NCBI GenBank assembly: GCA_900473805.1
Contig: UCMS01000027.1
Span: forward strand, 211,357 to 275,356
Direction of reading: 5' to 3'
Source of the DNA: Hyphomicrobiales bacterium
Lineage (GTDB): Bacteria; Pseudomonadota; Alphaproteobacteria; Rhizobiales; Rhizobiaceae
DNA length: 64,000 nt
Both the position numbers and the translations under genes were made by a program. Within the stretch, counting starts at the first letter, position 1. Each line of letters starts with the position of its first letter. The notes under the pieces are model-generated. The model saw nothing but the letters and a program-made list of their open reading frames with translations. It did not search any database and was not told the origin of the DNA. Positions 35,373 to 44,620 of this stretch are shown one piece after another.

Positions 35373-36196
35373 TTGAGGGCTCCGGAGGTCAGACCGGAGA
35401 CGATCCGGCGTTGCAGGAGGACAAAGACGGCGAGGATGGGCGTCACATAGATCGTGGCGAAGGCCATGATGTTGTTCCACTCATTGGTATTTGGTCCCAT
35501 GAAGGAATTCAGCCCGACACTCGCGGGTTGAAACTCTGCGGCCTGGATGATCGACTTCGAATAGACGAACTCGCCGAAGGCCTGCATGAAAATCAGGATG
35601 GCAGATACGAGAATGCCGTTGCGCGCGAGGGGCAGGACGATGTGGAAGAAGGCGCCGACGCGCGAGTTTCCGTCGACGAGCGCCGCCTCCTCCAGCTCCA
35701 TCGGAACGCTCATGAAGGTGGCGCGAACGAGTACAACGAAGAAGGGCATGCTTTTGGCAGCGATCGCAATGATCACCGCGAGGCGCGGATATTCGAGCAT
35801 GCCGATCTGGGAAAACCCGACGAAAATCGGCGTGATCATCAAGGATGCCGGAAGAACCTGTAGCATCAGGATCAGAAAGAGTCCGACATCGATCCAGCCG
35901 TTGCGGTAGCGGGCGAGCACATAGGCACAGCCCGTGCCAAGCACGGTGATCAGGGTTACGGCCCCGAATGCGATGATCAGTGAATTCCACAGATAGCGCG
36001 CCATGTTGCGGCTTTCCCATACATAGGGAAACGCGGCCCATTGGGGGTCGCTCGGCCAGAAGATCGGCGGGGTGGCAAACATGGCCGAACCGGTCTTCAC
36101 CGTGGTGATGTACATCCAGTAGAGCGGGAACAGATAGATCGCAGCGAGCACAATCGCGATCGCAAGCATCAGGCGGTTGCGTGCCGTCTCGCTCAT
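35369..36196 (-). CDS. Sugar ABC transporter permease, MalG type
   Basis: This is a 275-residue inner-membrane permease with six helices. The EAA coupling loop reads MELEEAALVDGNSRVGAFFHIVLPLARNG. It pairs with the MalF-type permease immediately upstream (4-base overlap) and with the MalK-type ATPase downstream (4-base overlap). Confidence 0.94.
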   Translation of the reverse strand: MSETARNRLMLAIAIVLAAIYLFPLYWMYITTVKTGSAMFATPPIFWPSDPQWAAFPYVWESRNMARYLWNSLIIAFGAVTLITVLGTGCAYVLARYRNGWIDVGLFLILMLQVLPASLMITPIFVGFSQIGMLEYPRLAVIIAIAAKSMPFFVVLVRATFMSVPMELEEAALVDGNSRVGAFFHIVLPLARNGILVSAILIFMQAFGEFVYSKSIIQAAEFQPASVGLNSFMGPNTNEWNNIMAFATIYVTPILAVFVLLQRRIVSGLTSGALK

Positions 36197-37095
36197 CCGC
36201 GGATCTCCTGTCGGGTCGAGCGGACGTAGACCACCGAAGCCAGCATGACAAAGACGATCATGATCACGGAGATGGTCGCGCCCCGTGCAAAGTCGTATTG
36301 CCGGAAGGACAGGTCCCAGGCCCAGTATTGCGCCACATTCGACGAATTGTTCGGCCCACCCGAGGTGATGGCGGCGAAGAGATCGAACTGCTGCAGAGTG
36401 AAGATCAGGCCGAGCGAGACGATCGCTCCAATGGTCGAGCGCATCATCGGCAGCGTGATCGTGAAGAAGCGCTGCCACACATTGGCACCGTCGAGTTCGG
36501 CCGCCTCATAGAGATCCTTCGGGATCCCGGAGAGACCAACCGAGAGCAAGATCATGTTGAAGGACGTGCCGAGCCAGATATTCGCGATGATGACCGCCCA
36601 GAGCGAATAATGCGGGTCGGAGCGCCAGAAGATGTTCGACGCGATCAGACCTGTTTCGCGCAGAAAATAATTGAAGACACCAAAATCGCCCGACAGGATC
36701 CAGTTCCAGATGGCGCCGACGACAAGGCCTGGCATGACCCAGGAGACGAGAAACAACCCCCGCAACCACGAGGCACCTGGGAAATTCGTCCAGAAGAACA
36801 GCGCCAGCCCAAACCCGATGACAAATTGCCCAGCGATCGACGCAACGACAAAAATCGCGGTATTGGCAAAGATCGGCCAGGTCTCGCGTTGGGAAAACAG
36901 GGTCACATAGTTTTTGAAACCCACGAAGGGACGAAACAGGGTCCCCAGCGAAAACATGTCCACTTCCTGGAAGCTCATCAGCACGTTGTAGAGAAGTGGC
37001 AGGCCGGACATTAAAAGAAGAAAGCCGAGCGGAAAGGCGACGAGGCCGATGTCGAAGCCGCGCCCGTCAATGAGGCTGGATAGGATCTTACGCAT
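36193..37095 (-). CDS. Sugar ABC transporter permease, MalF type
   Basis: This is a 300-residue permease with six helices and the EAA loop IPKDLYEAAELDGANVWQRFFTITLPMMR. ATG 37095 with GGAGACAC upstream is chosen; an in-frame start at 37227 would overlap the substrate-binding-protein stop codon region. It is separated from that gene by 132 bases containing a hairpin. Confidence 0.94.
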   Translation of the reverse strand: MRKILSSLIDGRGFDIGLVAFPLGFLLLMSGLPLLYNVLMSFQEVDMFSLGTLFRPFVGFKNYVTLFSQRETWPIFANTAIFVVASIAGQFVIGFGLALFFWTNFPGASWLRGLFLVSWVMPGLVVGAIWNWILSGDFGVFNYFLRETGLIASNIFWRSDPHYSLWAVIIANIWLGTSFNMILLSVGLSGIPKDLYEAAELDGANVWQRFFTITLPMMRSTIGAIVSLGLIFTLQQFDLFAAITSGGPNNSSNVAQYWAWDLSFRQYDFARGATISVIMIVFVMLASVVYVRSTRQEIRG

Positions 37096-37129
37096 CTGTG
37101 TCTCCGCACGGGCACTTGCAGCTCCGGTC

Positions 37130-37165
37130 GGGCCGTCCCCGCGATTGGGGAAACGAGAACGGCCC
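37130..37165 (-). other. Hairpin between binding-protein and permease genes
   Basis: GGGCCGT (37130-37136) pairs with ACGGCCC (37159-37165), with an inner CCCC/GGGG stem (37137-37140 with 37147-37150) and an asymmetric bulge. No T-run follows in the direction of transcription. It fits an RNA element that lowers permease expression or protects the upstream message. Confidence 0.55.
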
Positions 37166-37227
37166 TCCGGGAGGTTCACCGCGCCGACGACGTGAAGGCA
37201 TAGAAGCCCACCCCGCCGGCGGATCAC

Positions 37228-38463
37228 TTAGCCGGTCACGGCACTGATCGTCTCAGCCGCCTGATCGAGCGCGTCCTTCGGCGTCATCTGGCCGGTCAGC
37301 GCCGCCTGGATCGCGTCCTGGATTGCCTTGGAAATCTTCGGCCATTCCGGATGGGGGCCGCGTGCCTTCGCGTATTGCAGCTGCTCCTGGAAGACCTTCA
37401 GCGCGGAATCCTTCTTCGCGTTGCCGGTCGCCGGCAAGGTGATGTCGGAGCGAGCCGGCAACTGGCCGTATTTCTCGAACATCTTGTCATCCTGCGAGGC
37501 AAAATATTCGAGCGCCTTGAAGGCTTCGTCTGGATGCTTTGAATTGGCGAAGATCGCCCAGTTGAAATCGCCCATGGCAGAAGACCGTTCGGCGCCGGCT
37601 TCCGGCACGGGCAGAAGCGCAACGCGCCAATCGAACTTGGCTTCGTCCGACATGCGGTTCAGTTCCCACGGACCGGAGATCGCCATGGCGGCATTGCCCG
37701 AGTTGAAGGTGCCGGTGGAGTCCCACTGGCCGCGCGTCAGGCTGTCTGGCGAAGCCAGCTTTTCGTCCATGATGGTTTTCCACGCTTCCAGCGCCTTGAC
37801 CGCACCGTCGGCGTTGATCTTCTCATAACTGCCGCCACCCATTTGCGCCCAGGGCAGGAACTGGAAGGTCCCCTCCTCGCTCGCTTTCGCTGAGAAAGCG
37901 AGACCGTAGACATTCTTCGAGGGGTCGGTCAGCTTGCGTGCCGCGTCGATGAGCTCGGCCCAGGTCTGCGGCGGCTTGTCCGGATCGAGCCCCTTCTCCT
38001 TGAACATGTCAGCATTGTAGTAGAGCGCAATCGTGTTGGTCGCCTTCGGTACGCCGAAAAGCTTGCCGTCCCAGGTGACGGAATTCAGCGGGCCTGCGAA
38101 GTAGTTCTCGGGCTTGATGACCTCAGATTTGGCGATCCGGTCCGTCAGTTCGAGGAAAGCACCGCGCGAGGCAAAAAGCGCGTGGTCGGGATTGTCGATC
38201 GCGATGATGTCGGGCGCCTGACCGGTGGAATAGGCGCGCATGGCTTCGCTGACCACGTCGTCGAACTGGATCAGACGGTACTCCACCTTGATGCCGGGCT
38301 CTTTCTCGTCAAACTCCTTGGCCAGGTTGAAGGCCGGCTGTTCCGGCTTGTCCAGGCTCCAGATCGTGATGGTGACTTCTTCCTGCGCATGGGCTGCCAG
38401 GGCAAGCCCGGATACGGAGGCAAGCGCCAATGCGCCCGCCATTAGGCTCTTCCGAATAGACAT
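37228..38463 (-). CDS. Sugar ABC transporter substrate-binding protein (family 1)
   Basis: This is a 411-residue periplasmic binding protein. The signal peptide ([26 protein letters not shown]) is followed by [19 protein letters not shown], typical of the extracellular solute-binding family 1 (MalE-like). ATG 38463 has AAGGAGGAGAG upstream. It lies downstream of the isomerase and oxidoreductase genes. The substrate is not evident; the operon enzymes point to a sugar, polyol or glycoside. Confidence 0.93.
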   Translation of the reverse strand: MSIRKSLMAGALALASVSGLALAAHAQEEVTITIWSLDKPEQPAFNLAKEFDEKEPGIKVEYRLIQFDDVVSEAMRAYSTGQAPDIIAIDNPDHALFASRGAFLELTDRIAKSEVIKPENYFAGPLNSVTWDGKLFGVPKATNTIALYYNADMFKEKGLDPDKPPQTWAELIDAARKLTDPSKNVYGLAFSAKASEEGTFQFLPWAQMGGGSYEKINADGAVKALEAWKTIMDEKLASPDSLTRGQWDSTGTFNSGNAAMAISGPWELNRMSDEAKFDWRVALLPVPEAGAERSSAMGDFNWAIFANSKHPDEAFKALEYFASQDDKMFEKYGQLPARSDITLPATGNAKKDSALKVFQEQLQYAKARGPHPEWPKISKAIQDAIQAALTGQMTPKDALDQAAETISAVTG

Positions 38464-38524
38464 GCTCTCCTCCTTGTGTTGGACCATCATTCCGACCGGC
38501 TTCCTCCAAGCCTGCCGGCAGTCT

Positions 38525-39427
38525 TCATTGCGGGTCGATGACGAAGTCTCCACCGCGGCAATTCTTCAGATAGTTGAGGGCGTGGACCTGTCCGGTCATC
38601 TCCAGCGCATTGCGGTAGACCGGGTCATGCCACCCTTCGATGTCGATCGATCCGGACCAGCCCGCGAGCCGCAGCTCGGAAATCACATCCGTCCAGTTGG
38701 TGTCGCCGAAGCCCGGCGTGCGCATGAAGACAAAGGGGTGCTTGCCGAAAACGCCGTGTTCGCGGATCACGTCCCAGCGGATCGTCGCGTCCTTGCCATG
38801 CACGTGGAAGAACTTGTGCGCCCATTTGCGGATCTGCGGGATCGGATCGATCAGATAGACCATCTGGTGGCAGGGTTCCCATTCGAGCCCGATATGCTCG
38901 TCCGGCGTCTCGTTGAAGATCAACTCCCAGGCATCCGGATTGTGGGCGATATTCCAGTCGCCGGTCTGCCAGTTGCCGTCCATGGCGCAGTTTTCGAAGG
39001 CGATCTTGACACCCTTGTCGGCGGCTCGTTTGGCCAGTTCGCTCCAGATCTCGCGGTAGCGCGGCAGGCTGTCGGTCAGCGGTTTGTTGCGAATGCGGCC
39101 GGTGAAGCCGGCAACGCAGGTCGCTCCAAAATGGTGGGCGTTGTCGATGCAGTCCTTCCATCCCTGCAGGGTCTGAAGGTCCATATCCGTCTCTTCGAGC
39201 GGATTGCCGAACATGCCCAATGTCGAGATGCTGATATCGCGATCGCCGATCGCCTCGACGCAGCGCTTGCCGAGGTCAGCGAGATCCTGGCCATTGGTCG
39301 TCTGCCAGAAAAAGGGTTCGAAACTTTCAAAGCCCAGATCGGCGATCTGGCCGATCCGCTCGTCTGCCTTGCCGCTGCTGGCGCTGACCATGGTACCAAT
39401 ACGAATGGATTTTGCGGGATTGCTCAC
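38525..39427 (-). CDS. Sugar phosphate isomerase/epimerase-like TIM barrel
   Basis: This 300-residue protein belongs to the xylose-isomerase-like AP-endonuclease-2 superfamily. Likely metal ligands are in [26 protein letters not shown] and [11 protein letters not shown] (Glu...Glu/His...His...Glu). Members are epimerases, isomerases or glycoside-cleaving enzymes acting on keto-sugars. The GTG at 39427 is chosen because it comes 4 bases after the oxidoreductase stop with GAAGGAC upstream, and longer forms would run back into that gene. Confidence 0.88.
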   Translation of the reverse strand: MSNPAKSIRIGTMVSASSGKADERIGQIADLGFESFEPFFWQTTNGQDLADLGKRCVEAIGDRDISISTLGMFGNPLEETDMDLQTLQGWKDCIDNAHHFGATCVAGFTGRIRNKPLTDSLPRYREIWSELAKRAADKGVKIAFENCAMDGNWQTGDWNIAHNPDAWELIFNETPDEHIGLEWEPCHQMVYLIDPIPQIRKWAHKFFHVHGKDATIRWDVIREHGVFGKHPFVFMRTPGFGDTNWTDVISELRLAGWSGSIDIEGWHDPVYRNALEMTGQVHALNYLKNCRGGDFVIDPQ

Positions 39428-39431
39428 GGGC

Positions 39432-40475
39432 TCAATGTCCTTCAACTGAAATGCTGACGGGAAGTCCTGTCCGGGCGCTTTCGATCGCACCGAACACCAT
39501 GGACAGGCTCTTGATGTTGTCGTCGCTAACCGTTTCCGGCCGCCGGCCCGTGTTCACGGCATCGAGGAAATCGACCAGAACGCTGCGATGGCCATGCGTC
39601 TGGTCTTCGTCAGGTGCTGCCGGAATGGACAGAACGTGATGCCCCCGCAGCAGGCCCTCATCCTTGCCGGCAACCGTGGCCTCGAAGGCGTCTTCACCGT
39701 CCCAGGTCAACATGCCTTTCGAGCCAACCAGCCGCCAGGCGCTTTCCCAGCTCGTGCGGCGGCCCTCCGCGCACCAGGAGCCTCTGTAGGTGAAGACGGC
39801 ATCACCCGACAGCTTGAAAATCGCATTGGCCGAAGCCCCGTGCGCATACCAGGAGCCGGACGGGTTGGTCTCGACGCAATAGACGGAGAGAGGCTGCCTG
39901 CCTGACACGAAACGGGCCGCATCGAAGGTGTGGATGGCCATATCGAGCAGGAGAACATTGTCCATCGCTTCGCGAAACCCGCCGAAATGCGGACCAATGA
40001 AGAAATCGCAATGGATGCCGGTCAACGCGCCGATCAACCCATCTTCGACGGCACGACGCAAACGACGAATGCCGGAAATGAAGCGACGGTTCTGGACGAC
40101 GGCATGAATGCGCCCCGTCTCGGCAGCCAGCGCGAGCAGAGCCTTCGCCTCCTTCATGGAGGCGGCGAGCGGTTTTTCGGACAAGACATGGCAACCGAGC
40201 CGCAAGGCGGTCGAAACAACCGCGAAACGGGCTGACGGCACCACGACGTCGAACACGATATCGGCTTCGGTGCGGGTGATAACGGTCGAGAGATCGGCAT
40301 CAATCACCACGGGACCGAGATTGAATTCAGACGCCAGCGCCTTGGCCACCGGCAGGTCGAGATCGACCAGACCGACGATCTCAACGGCCTGCTGCAGTTC
40401 TGGAGTCGACTGCAGCGCGCGCAGCCAACCTCTGGCCATAGCTCCGCACCCGCACAAAACGGCCCGTGTTGTCAC
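39432..40475 (-). CDS. Gfo/Idh/MocA family oxidoreductase
   Basis: This 347-residue NAD(P)-dependent dehydrogenase has an N-terminal Rossmann motif (VLCGCGAMARGWLRALQ) and the family motif HVLSEKPLAASMKEAKALL (EKP). The C-terminal domain contains HTFDAARFVSG. The GTG at 40475 is preferred because GGGAGG stands six bases upstream; a GTG at 40481 touches that site directly. It is the first gene of the sugar operon, divergent from the LacI gene, and probably oxidises the imported sugar. Confidence 0.92.
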   Translation of the reverse strand: MTTRAVLCGCGAMARGWLRALQSTPELQQAVEIVGLVDLDLPVAKALASEFNLGPVVIDADLSTVITRTEADIVFDVVVPSARFAVVSTALRLGCHVLSEKPLAASMKEAKALLALAAETGRIHAVVQNRRFISGIRRLRRAVEDGLIGALTGIHCDFFIGPHFGGFREAMDNVLLLDMAIHTFDAARFVSGRQPLSVYCVETNPSGSWYAHGASANAIFKLSGDAVFTYRGSWCAEGRRTSWESAWRLVGSKGMLTWDGEDAFEATVAGKDEGLLRGHHVLSIPAAPDEDQTHGHRSVLVDFLDAVNTGRRPETVSDDNIKSLSMVFGAIESARTGLPVSISVEGH

Positions 40476-40520
40476 TGTCACCCTCCCAAGGGATGCATGG
40501 AGCTCCTCCTCCAGTCATCC

Positions 40521-40534
40521 CGTAAACGTTTACG
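40521..40534. promoter_or_regulatory. LacI-type operator 1
   Basis: CGTAAACGTTTACG is a perfect 14-base palindrome with the central CG typical of LacI-family sites. It lies just downstream of the minus-strand -10 (40536-40541), over the start region of the oxidoreductase-transporter operon. Confidence 0.85.
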
Positions 40535-40535
40535 A

Positions 40536-40564
40536 CACTATGAACGAGACGATGCATGTGTCAA
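40536..40564 (-). promoter_or_regulatory. Promoter of the LacI-controlled sugar operon
   Basis: On the minus strand TTGACA (40559-40564) is followed 17 bases later by ATAGTG (40536-40541). The core promoter lies between the two LacI-type operators. Confidence 0.65.
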
Positions 40565-40572
40565 TAGAGATT

Positions 40573-40588
40573 TCGTAAACGATTACGA
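40573..40588. promoter_or_regulatory. LacI-type operator 2
   Basis: TCGTAAACGATTACGA has arms TCGTAA/TTACGA, a close relative of operator 1. Centre-to-centre distance to operator 1 is about 53 bases, near five helical turns, which would allow looping or cooperative binding. It lies upstream of the minus-strand -35 and close before the lacI ribosome site. Confidence 0.8.
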
Positions 40589-40609
40589 CGCGTGTCTTCG
40601 GAGGGGATC

Positions 40610-41626
40610 ATGAAGGGCATCCGGCAACTGGCGGAACATCTCGACATCTCCATAGGCACGGTCTCGCGCGCCCTGAATGGCAAGCCCGATGTCAACGAGG
40701 AGACCCGCAGGCGCGTGCTTGAGGCGGCAGAAAAACTCGGCTATGTCGCCAACCAGGCCGGCCGTTCGCTCCGCAAGGGCGCGACGGGCATTATCGGATT
40801 CATGATCCAGACCGGCCACGACATCACCGGCCAGGGCGACACCTTCTTCATGCGGGTATTTGACGGCGTGCAAACTGTCTTGGCGCGCCACAAACTCGAT
40901 CTCGTCGCCCTCCTCTGCTCATCGGAGGAAGATCCGGACGATTATCTGAAACGCATCGTCGCGCGGGGTTTCGCTGATGGCATCATCCTGTCGGCCACCC
41001 GTTTTCAGGATCCCCGCTTCGAACTGCTGAACAGGGCAAAAATCCCCTTCATCACACTGGGACGAAGCCAGACGGATGTCGGTCAACCCTGGTACGATCT
41101 CGACTTCGAGGGCATGGCAGAGGATGCCCTGGCCCGTCTGGTTGCCGCTGGCCACCGGCATATAGCCATTAGTCGCCCGCATGGCGATATCAACCTCGGG
41201 CATGTCTTCGAGGACCACTGCCGGCTCGTGCTGGCCCGCCACGGGCTGGAGCTTCAGCCCGCGCATGTCTACCGATCAGGACCGAACGAGCCCGGCGGTT
41301 ATCAGGTCGCCCAGCAGGTGATGAAATCACGCGAGCGTCCAACCGCGATCATCCTCCTTAACGAAGCGACCGTCGTGGGCTTCTATCGCGGCCTGCAGGA
41401 AGCGGGCTTGACGCCTGGTCGGGACATCGCGGTCATCGGCCAGTATAGCCCCCAGGCGCAGTTCCTTCATCCGGTGATGACCTGCTTCAGGCCCGATCTC
41501 AGGGCCCTCGGCATTGCGCTTGCCGAAAGTCTGCTCGCCACAATGCCCGATTTCGCGCAGCACTATCCCGATGCAACCCGCCGGCGCCTCTGGCCGATGA
41601 CCTTGATTGAAGGGGAAAGCGGCTGA
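40610..41626 (+). CDS. LacI-family transcriptional regulator
   Basis: This 338-residue repressor has an N-terminal helix-turn-helix and hinge (MKGIRQLAEHLDISIGTVSRALNGKPDV...RRRVLEAAEKLGYVANQAGRSLRKG), then a periplasmic-binding-like effector domain. ATG 40610 follows GGAGGGG at 40600-40606. It is divergent from the sugar operon, with two LacI-type palindromes between, so autoregulation and control of the operon are likely. Confidence 0.94.
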   Translation: MKGIRQLAEHLDISIGTVSRALNGKPDVNEETRRRVLEAAEKLGYVANQAGRSLRKGATGIIGFMIQTGHDITGQGDTFFMRVFDGVQTVLARHKLDLVALLCSSEEDPDDYLKRIVARGFADGIILSATRFQDPRFELLNRAKIPFITLGRSQTDVGQPWYDLDFEGMAEDALARLVAAGHRHIAISRPHGDINLGHVFEDHCRLVLARHGLELQPAHVYRSGPNEPGGYQVAQQVMKSRERPTAIILLNEATVVGFYRGLQEAGLTPGRDIAVIGQYSPQAQFLHPVMTCFRPDLRALGIALAESLLATMPDFAQHYPDATRRRLWPMTLIEGESG

Positions 41627-41670
41627 GCGGGAGCAGCCCCCCCGGCAAGTCCATAATGGGTTTTTGCAAC

Positions 41671-41699
41671 ACTATACCTTTTCACAAAAAAGGTATAGT
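41671..41699. promoter_or_regulatory. Perfect inverted repeat over the promoter of the nucleotidyltransferase-fold gene
   Basis: ACTATACCTTTT (41671-41682) and AAAAGGTATAGT (41688-41699) are perfect 12-base arms around a 5-base spacer. The right arm contains TATAGT, a near-consensus -10 about 27 bases before ATG 41726. As no T-run follows, an operator is more likely than a terminator for lacI, though it may do both. Confidence 0.65.
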
Positions 41700-41725
41700 T
41701 GAGGATGAAACAGGGGCGCTCCACC

Positions 41726-42814
41726 ATGAAACCCATCGATCTCGTCTACCAAACGATGCTTGCCGAACTGGGTCAGAGGGTCCTCGATGCCGCCTGGACG
41801 GCAGACTTTCCGCCTGAAGGCCGTTTTCAACGTGTGACAGTCGATGATCGGCAATACTGGTATTTCGACATTCCCGATGGCAAAGGCGGCAAGACGAGAC
41901 GCTATGTCGGGCCAGCGCTGGATCCGGAAATCTCGATGCGTGCGGAAACGCACAGATTGCAGAAGGACGATCTGCGCGCACGCCGGCGCATGGTCTCTAC
42001 GCTGACCCGAGAGGGAGGCATGACTGCGCCGGATGCGCTTTCGGGAGATATCGTCGAGACTTTGGCAAGAGGAGGTCTGTTTCGCCTCCGTGGCGTCCTC
42101 GTCGGCACGATTGCCTTTCAAACCTATGCCGGTCTGCTCGGCGTTAGGCTACCGATGGCCGCTGTTCTTACCGGCGACGCCGACATCGCCCAAGACTATG
42201 CCATCAGCCACGAAGTCGAAGACAGTCTTCCGCCTATGATCGAGCTTCTGCAATCGGTGGATCCAACCTTCCGTCCAATTCCGCATCGTGGCGGACCGAC
42301 GGCATCATCGGCCTTCCAGACTGCCAGCGGCTATCGGGTGGAGTTTCTGACGTCCCATCGGGGGTCTGACGAACATTCAGACCGCCCCGCTCGTATGCCC
42401 GCCCTCGGTGGAGCAAGTGCCGATCCTCTCCGTTTCCTCGACTTTCTTATTCGTGATCCGGTCCGGACGGTCATGCTACACAAGAACGGCATCGCCGTAA
42501 CAGTTCCCGATCCTGCGCGTTTTGCCGTCCACAAACTGATCGTCGCAACGCGCCGACGTGCCGACGGGCAAAACGCCATCAAACGCGACAAGGATATCCG
42601 GCAAGCCGCCCTTCTGTTCGAGGCCTTGCAACAGACCCGGAGAACCTCGGATTTGGCGCTGGCCTACACGGAAGCATGGGAACGCGGTGCAGGTTGGCAG
42701 GATGCCATTCGAGCTGGCGCCGCCATGTTGCAGCCCGCCGACCTCGACCGCCTTGCCACCTGCCTCTCAGCAGGCAGCAAGGAAATCGGGGAAGACGTGG
42801 TCCTGCCGGTGTGA
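41726..42814 (+). CDS. Nucleotidyltransferase-fold protein (GSU2403-like)
   Basis: This 362-residue protein begins MKPIDLVYQTMLAELGQRVLDAAW. The central part has GLFRLRGVLVGTIAFQTYAGLLGVRLP followed by ADIAQDYAIS and a later VHKLIVATRR, a pattern I associate with the GSU2403 nucleotidyltransferase-fold family (PF12281), related to AbiEii/MNT-type enzymes. Function in this family is poorly known. ATG 41726 is chosen as it is downstream of the presumed -10 in the palindrome. It is convergent with the allophanate hydrolase gene, with only 3 bases between the stops. Confidence 0.7.
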   Translation: MKPIDLVYQTMLAELGQRVLDAAWTADFPPEGRFQRVTVDDRQYWYFDIPDGKGGKTRRYVGPALDPEISMRAETHRLQKDDLRARRRMVSTLTREGGMTAPDALSGDIVETLARGGLFRLRGVLVGTIAFQTYAGLLGVRLPMAAVLTGDADIAQDYAISHEVEDSLPPMIELLQSVDPTFRPIPHRGGPTASSAFQTASGYRVEFLTSHRGSDEHSDRPARMPALGGASADPLRFLDFLIRDPVRTVMLHKNGIAVTVPDPARFAVHKLIVATRRRADGQNAIKRDKDIRQAALLFEALQQTRRTSDLALAYTEAWERGAGWQDAIRAGAAMLQPADLDRLATCLSAGSKEIGEDVVLPV

Positions 42815-42817
42815 GTG

Positions 42818-44620
42818 TCACCCCCTACGCGACGCGATATAGGCGCGCCAGCCGCCGAGATCCGTGACTTCCTGCGCGCCCTCTATGGCATAGGGCTCGC
42901 AGAGGAAGCCGGACACTTGGGACCCGTCGTCGAGCGTGACCTTGCCGATGCCGAGGGGTGCGGGGATGTTCTGAACGAAGCGACCGAAGGCAGCGGGCGT
43001 GACCTTCCAGACTTCCACCTCCAGTCCCTTGCCGGCGAAGCCCGGCTCGCGGATCAGGCCCGGCTTGGGCGGCGTGGTATTCGGCAGGACGAAGAGGCGG
43101 TAGTCGCCGGCCGTGCGGCAGGTCTTCACCAGCTTGCCGCCGGGACCTGTCAGCTCGTGGTTCAGCTGCATGCCGGTCAGATGCGCGCCGACGACCATGA
43201 TGGTGACAAGGCCGTCGTCCGGTTCGGCCACCTTGGAGGCTTCCGGCAGGTTCACGGTCTTGTCCTTGCCCATGCCGGACTGGGCGGCGCGGTGCATGGC
43301 GTCAGCAAAGGGGGCCAGGGCATCGTCAGTAAAGGAGGGGCCGAAGAAGGTCACGCCGCTGGGCAGACCATCCGAGCCGAAGCCGCCCGGCACGGCAATC
43401 GCCGCATAGCCGAAGAGATTGGCGAAGTTGGTATAGCGACCGAAATGGCTGTTCTTGACGATCGGGTCTGCGAGCATCGCCTCGACCGTATAGGTGGTCG
43501 GCGAGGTCGGCAGCATGAGGACGTCGAGCTTCTCCCATTCGACAAGTGCCTTCTGGCGCAGATGGCCGAGCTTGTACTGGCCCTCGAAAGCCGCGACCGC
43601 GTCGTAAGCCTTCGCGCCTTCGATGATGGTCCGCACCGTCGGATCGAAATCCTCGGCATTCGTGCCGATGAAGTCCTTCACCGCCGCGAGACGCTCGGCG
43701 ACCCAGGGGCCGTTGTAGAGCAGTTCGGCGGCCTGGCGGAACGGCGCGTAGTCGAAGGGGACGATGGTTGCGCCAAGCGATTTTGCCCGCTCGATTGCCT
43801 GATCGTAGAGCGCCTCCACCGCCTTGTTTCCGAAGAATTCGCGCTCGGCACCGTCGAGCACACCGATGCGCAGGCCTGAACCCGCCAGGGCGACTGGCGA
43901 GGCCTTGCGGGAATAGGGATCACCGGCGTCATAGCCATCCATCACCTTGCGGATCGCGACACCATCGCCAACGGTTGCAGCAAAGACCGTAACGACATCG
44001 ACACTGCGGCAGGCCGGCACGACGCCGACATTCGGCACGAGGCCGGGGGTCGGCTTGATGCCGACAAGGTTGTTGAAGGCGGCGGGCACGCGTCCGGAAC
44101 CTGCGGTATCGGTGCCGAGCGCAAAGCTTGCGAGACCCGCCGCGACCGTGACCGCCGAACCGGAGGAGGAGCCGCCGGAGACATAGGCCTTATCGAAGAC
44201 GGAGCGCGGCGCACCATAAGGAGACCGCGTGCCGTTGAGGCCGGTGGCGAACTGGTCGAGATTGGTCTTGCCGATGACGAGGGCACCCGCAGCCTTCAGT
44301 CTTGCAACGACTGTTGCGTCCTTCTCCGGCTGGTAGGCGAAGGCCGGGCAGGCTGCGGTGGTCGGCAGGCCGGAGACATCGATATTGTCCTTCACAGCAA
44401 AGGGCACGCCCCAGAGCGGCAGACTGTTCGGCTCCGGCGCGCGCTCCACCAGGGCCCTTGCGGATGCCCGCAAATCATCGTCCGGCGTCTGCGTGATGAA
44501 GACCGCCGGATCGTCGGAGGCCTTGCGGCGGGCGATCACCTCCTCGACGAGGTCGAGCGGGGTGAGCCCGCTGGCATAGGCGGCCTTCAGTGAAGCGAGA
44601 TCAAGAATAGTCGGCAGCAT
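42818..44620 (-). CDS. atzF: Allophanate hydrolase
   Basis: AtzF splits allophanate to ammonia and CO2, the last step of the pathway. The 600-residue protein has an amidase-signature domain with catalytic lysine (PFAVKDNIDVSGLP), cis-serine/serine segment YVSGGSSSGSAVTVAAG and GTDTAGSGRVPAAF. The C-terminal domain (from about residue 465, TIMVVGAHLTGMQLNHELTGPGG) is typical of full-length AtzF. Its ATG overlaps the carboxylase stop by one base. Confidence 0.96.
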   Translation of the reverse strand: MLPTILDLASLKAAYASGLTPLDLVEEVIARRKASDDPAVFITQTPDDDLRASARALVERAPEPNSLPLWGVPFAVKDNIDVSGLPTTAACPAFAYQPEKDATVVARLKAAGALVIGKTNLDQFATGLNGTRSPYGAPRSVFDKAYVSGGSSSGSAVTVAAGLASFALGTDTAGSGRVPAAFNNLVGIKPTPGLVPNVGVVPACRSVDVVTVFAATVGDGVAIRKVMDGYDAGDPYSRKASPVALAGSGLRIGVLDGAEREFFGNKAVEALYDQAIERAKSLGATIVPFDYAPFRQAAELLYNGPWVAERLAAVKDFIGTNAEDFDPTVRTIIEGAKAYDAVAAFEGQYKLGHLRQKALVEWEKLDVLMLPTSPTTYTVEAMLADPIVKNSHFGRYTNFANLFGYAAIAVPGGFGSDGLPSGVTFFGPSFTDDALAPFADAMHRAAQSGMGKDKTVNLPEASKVAEPDDGLVTIMVVGAHLTGMQLNHELTGPGGKLVKTCRTAGDYRLFVLPNTTPPKPGLIREPGFAGKGLEVEVWKVTPAAFGRFVQNIPAPLGIGKVTLDDGSQVSGFLCEPYAIEGAQEVTDLGGWRAYIASRRG

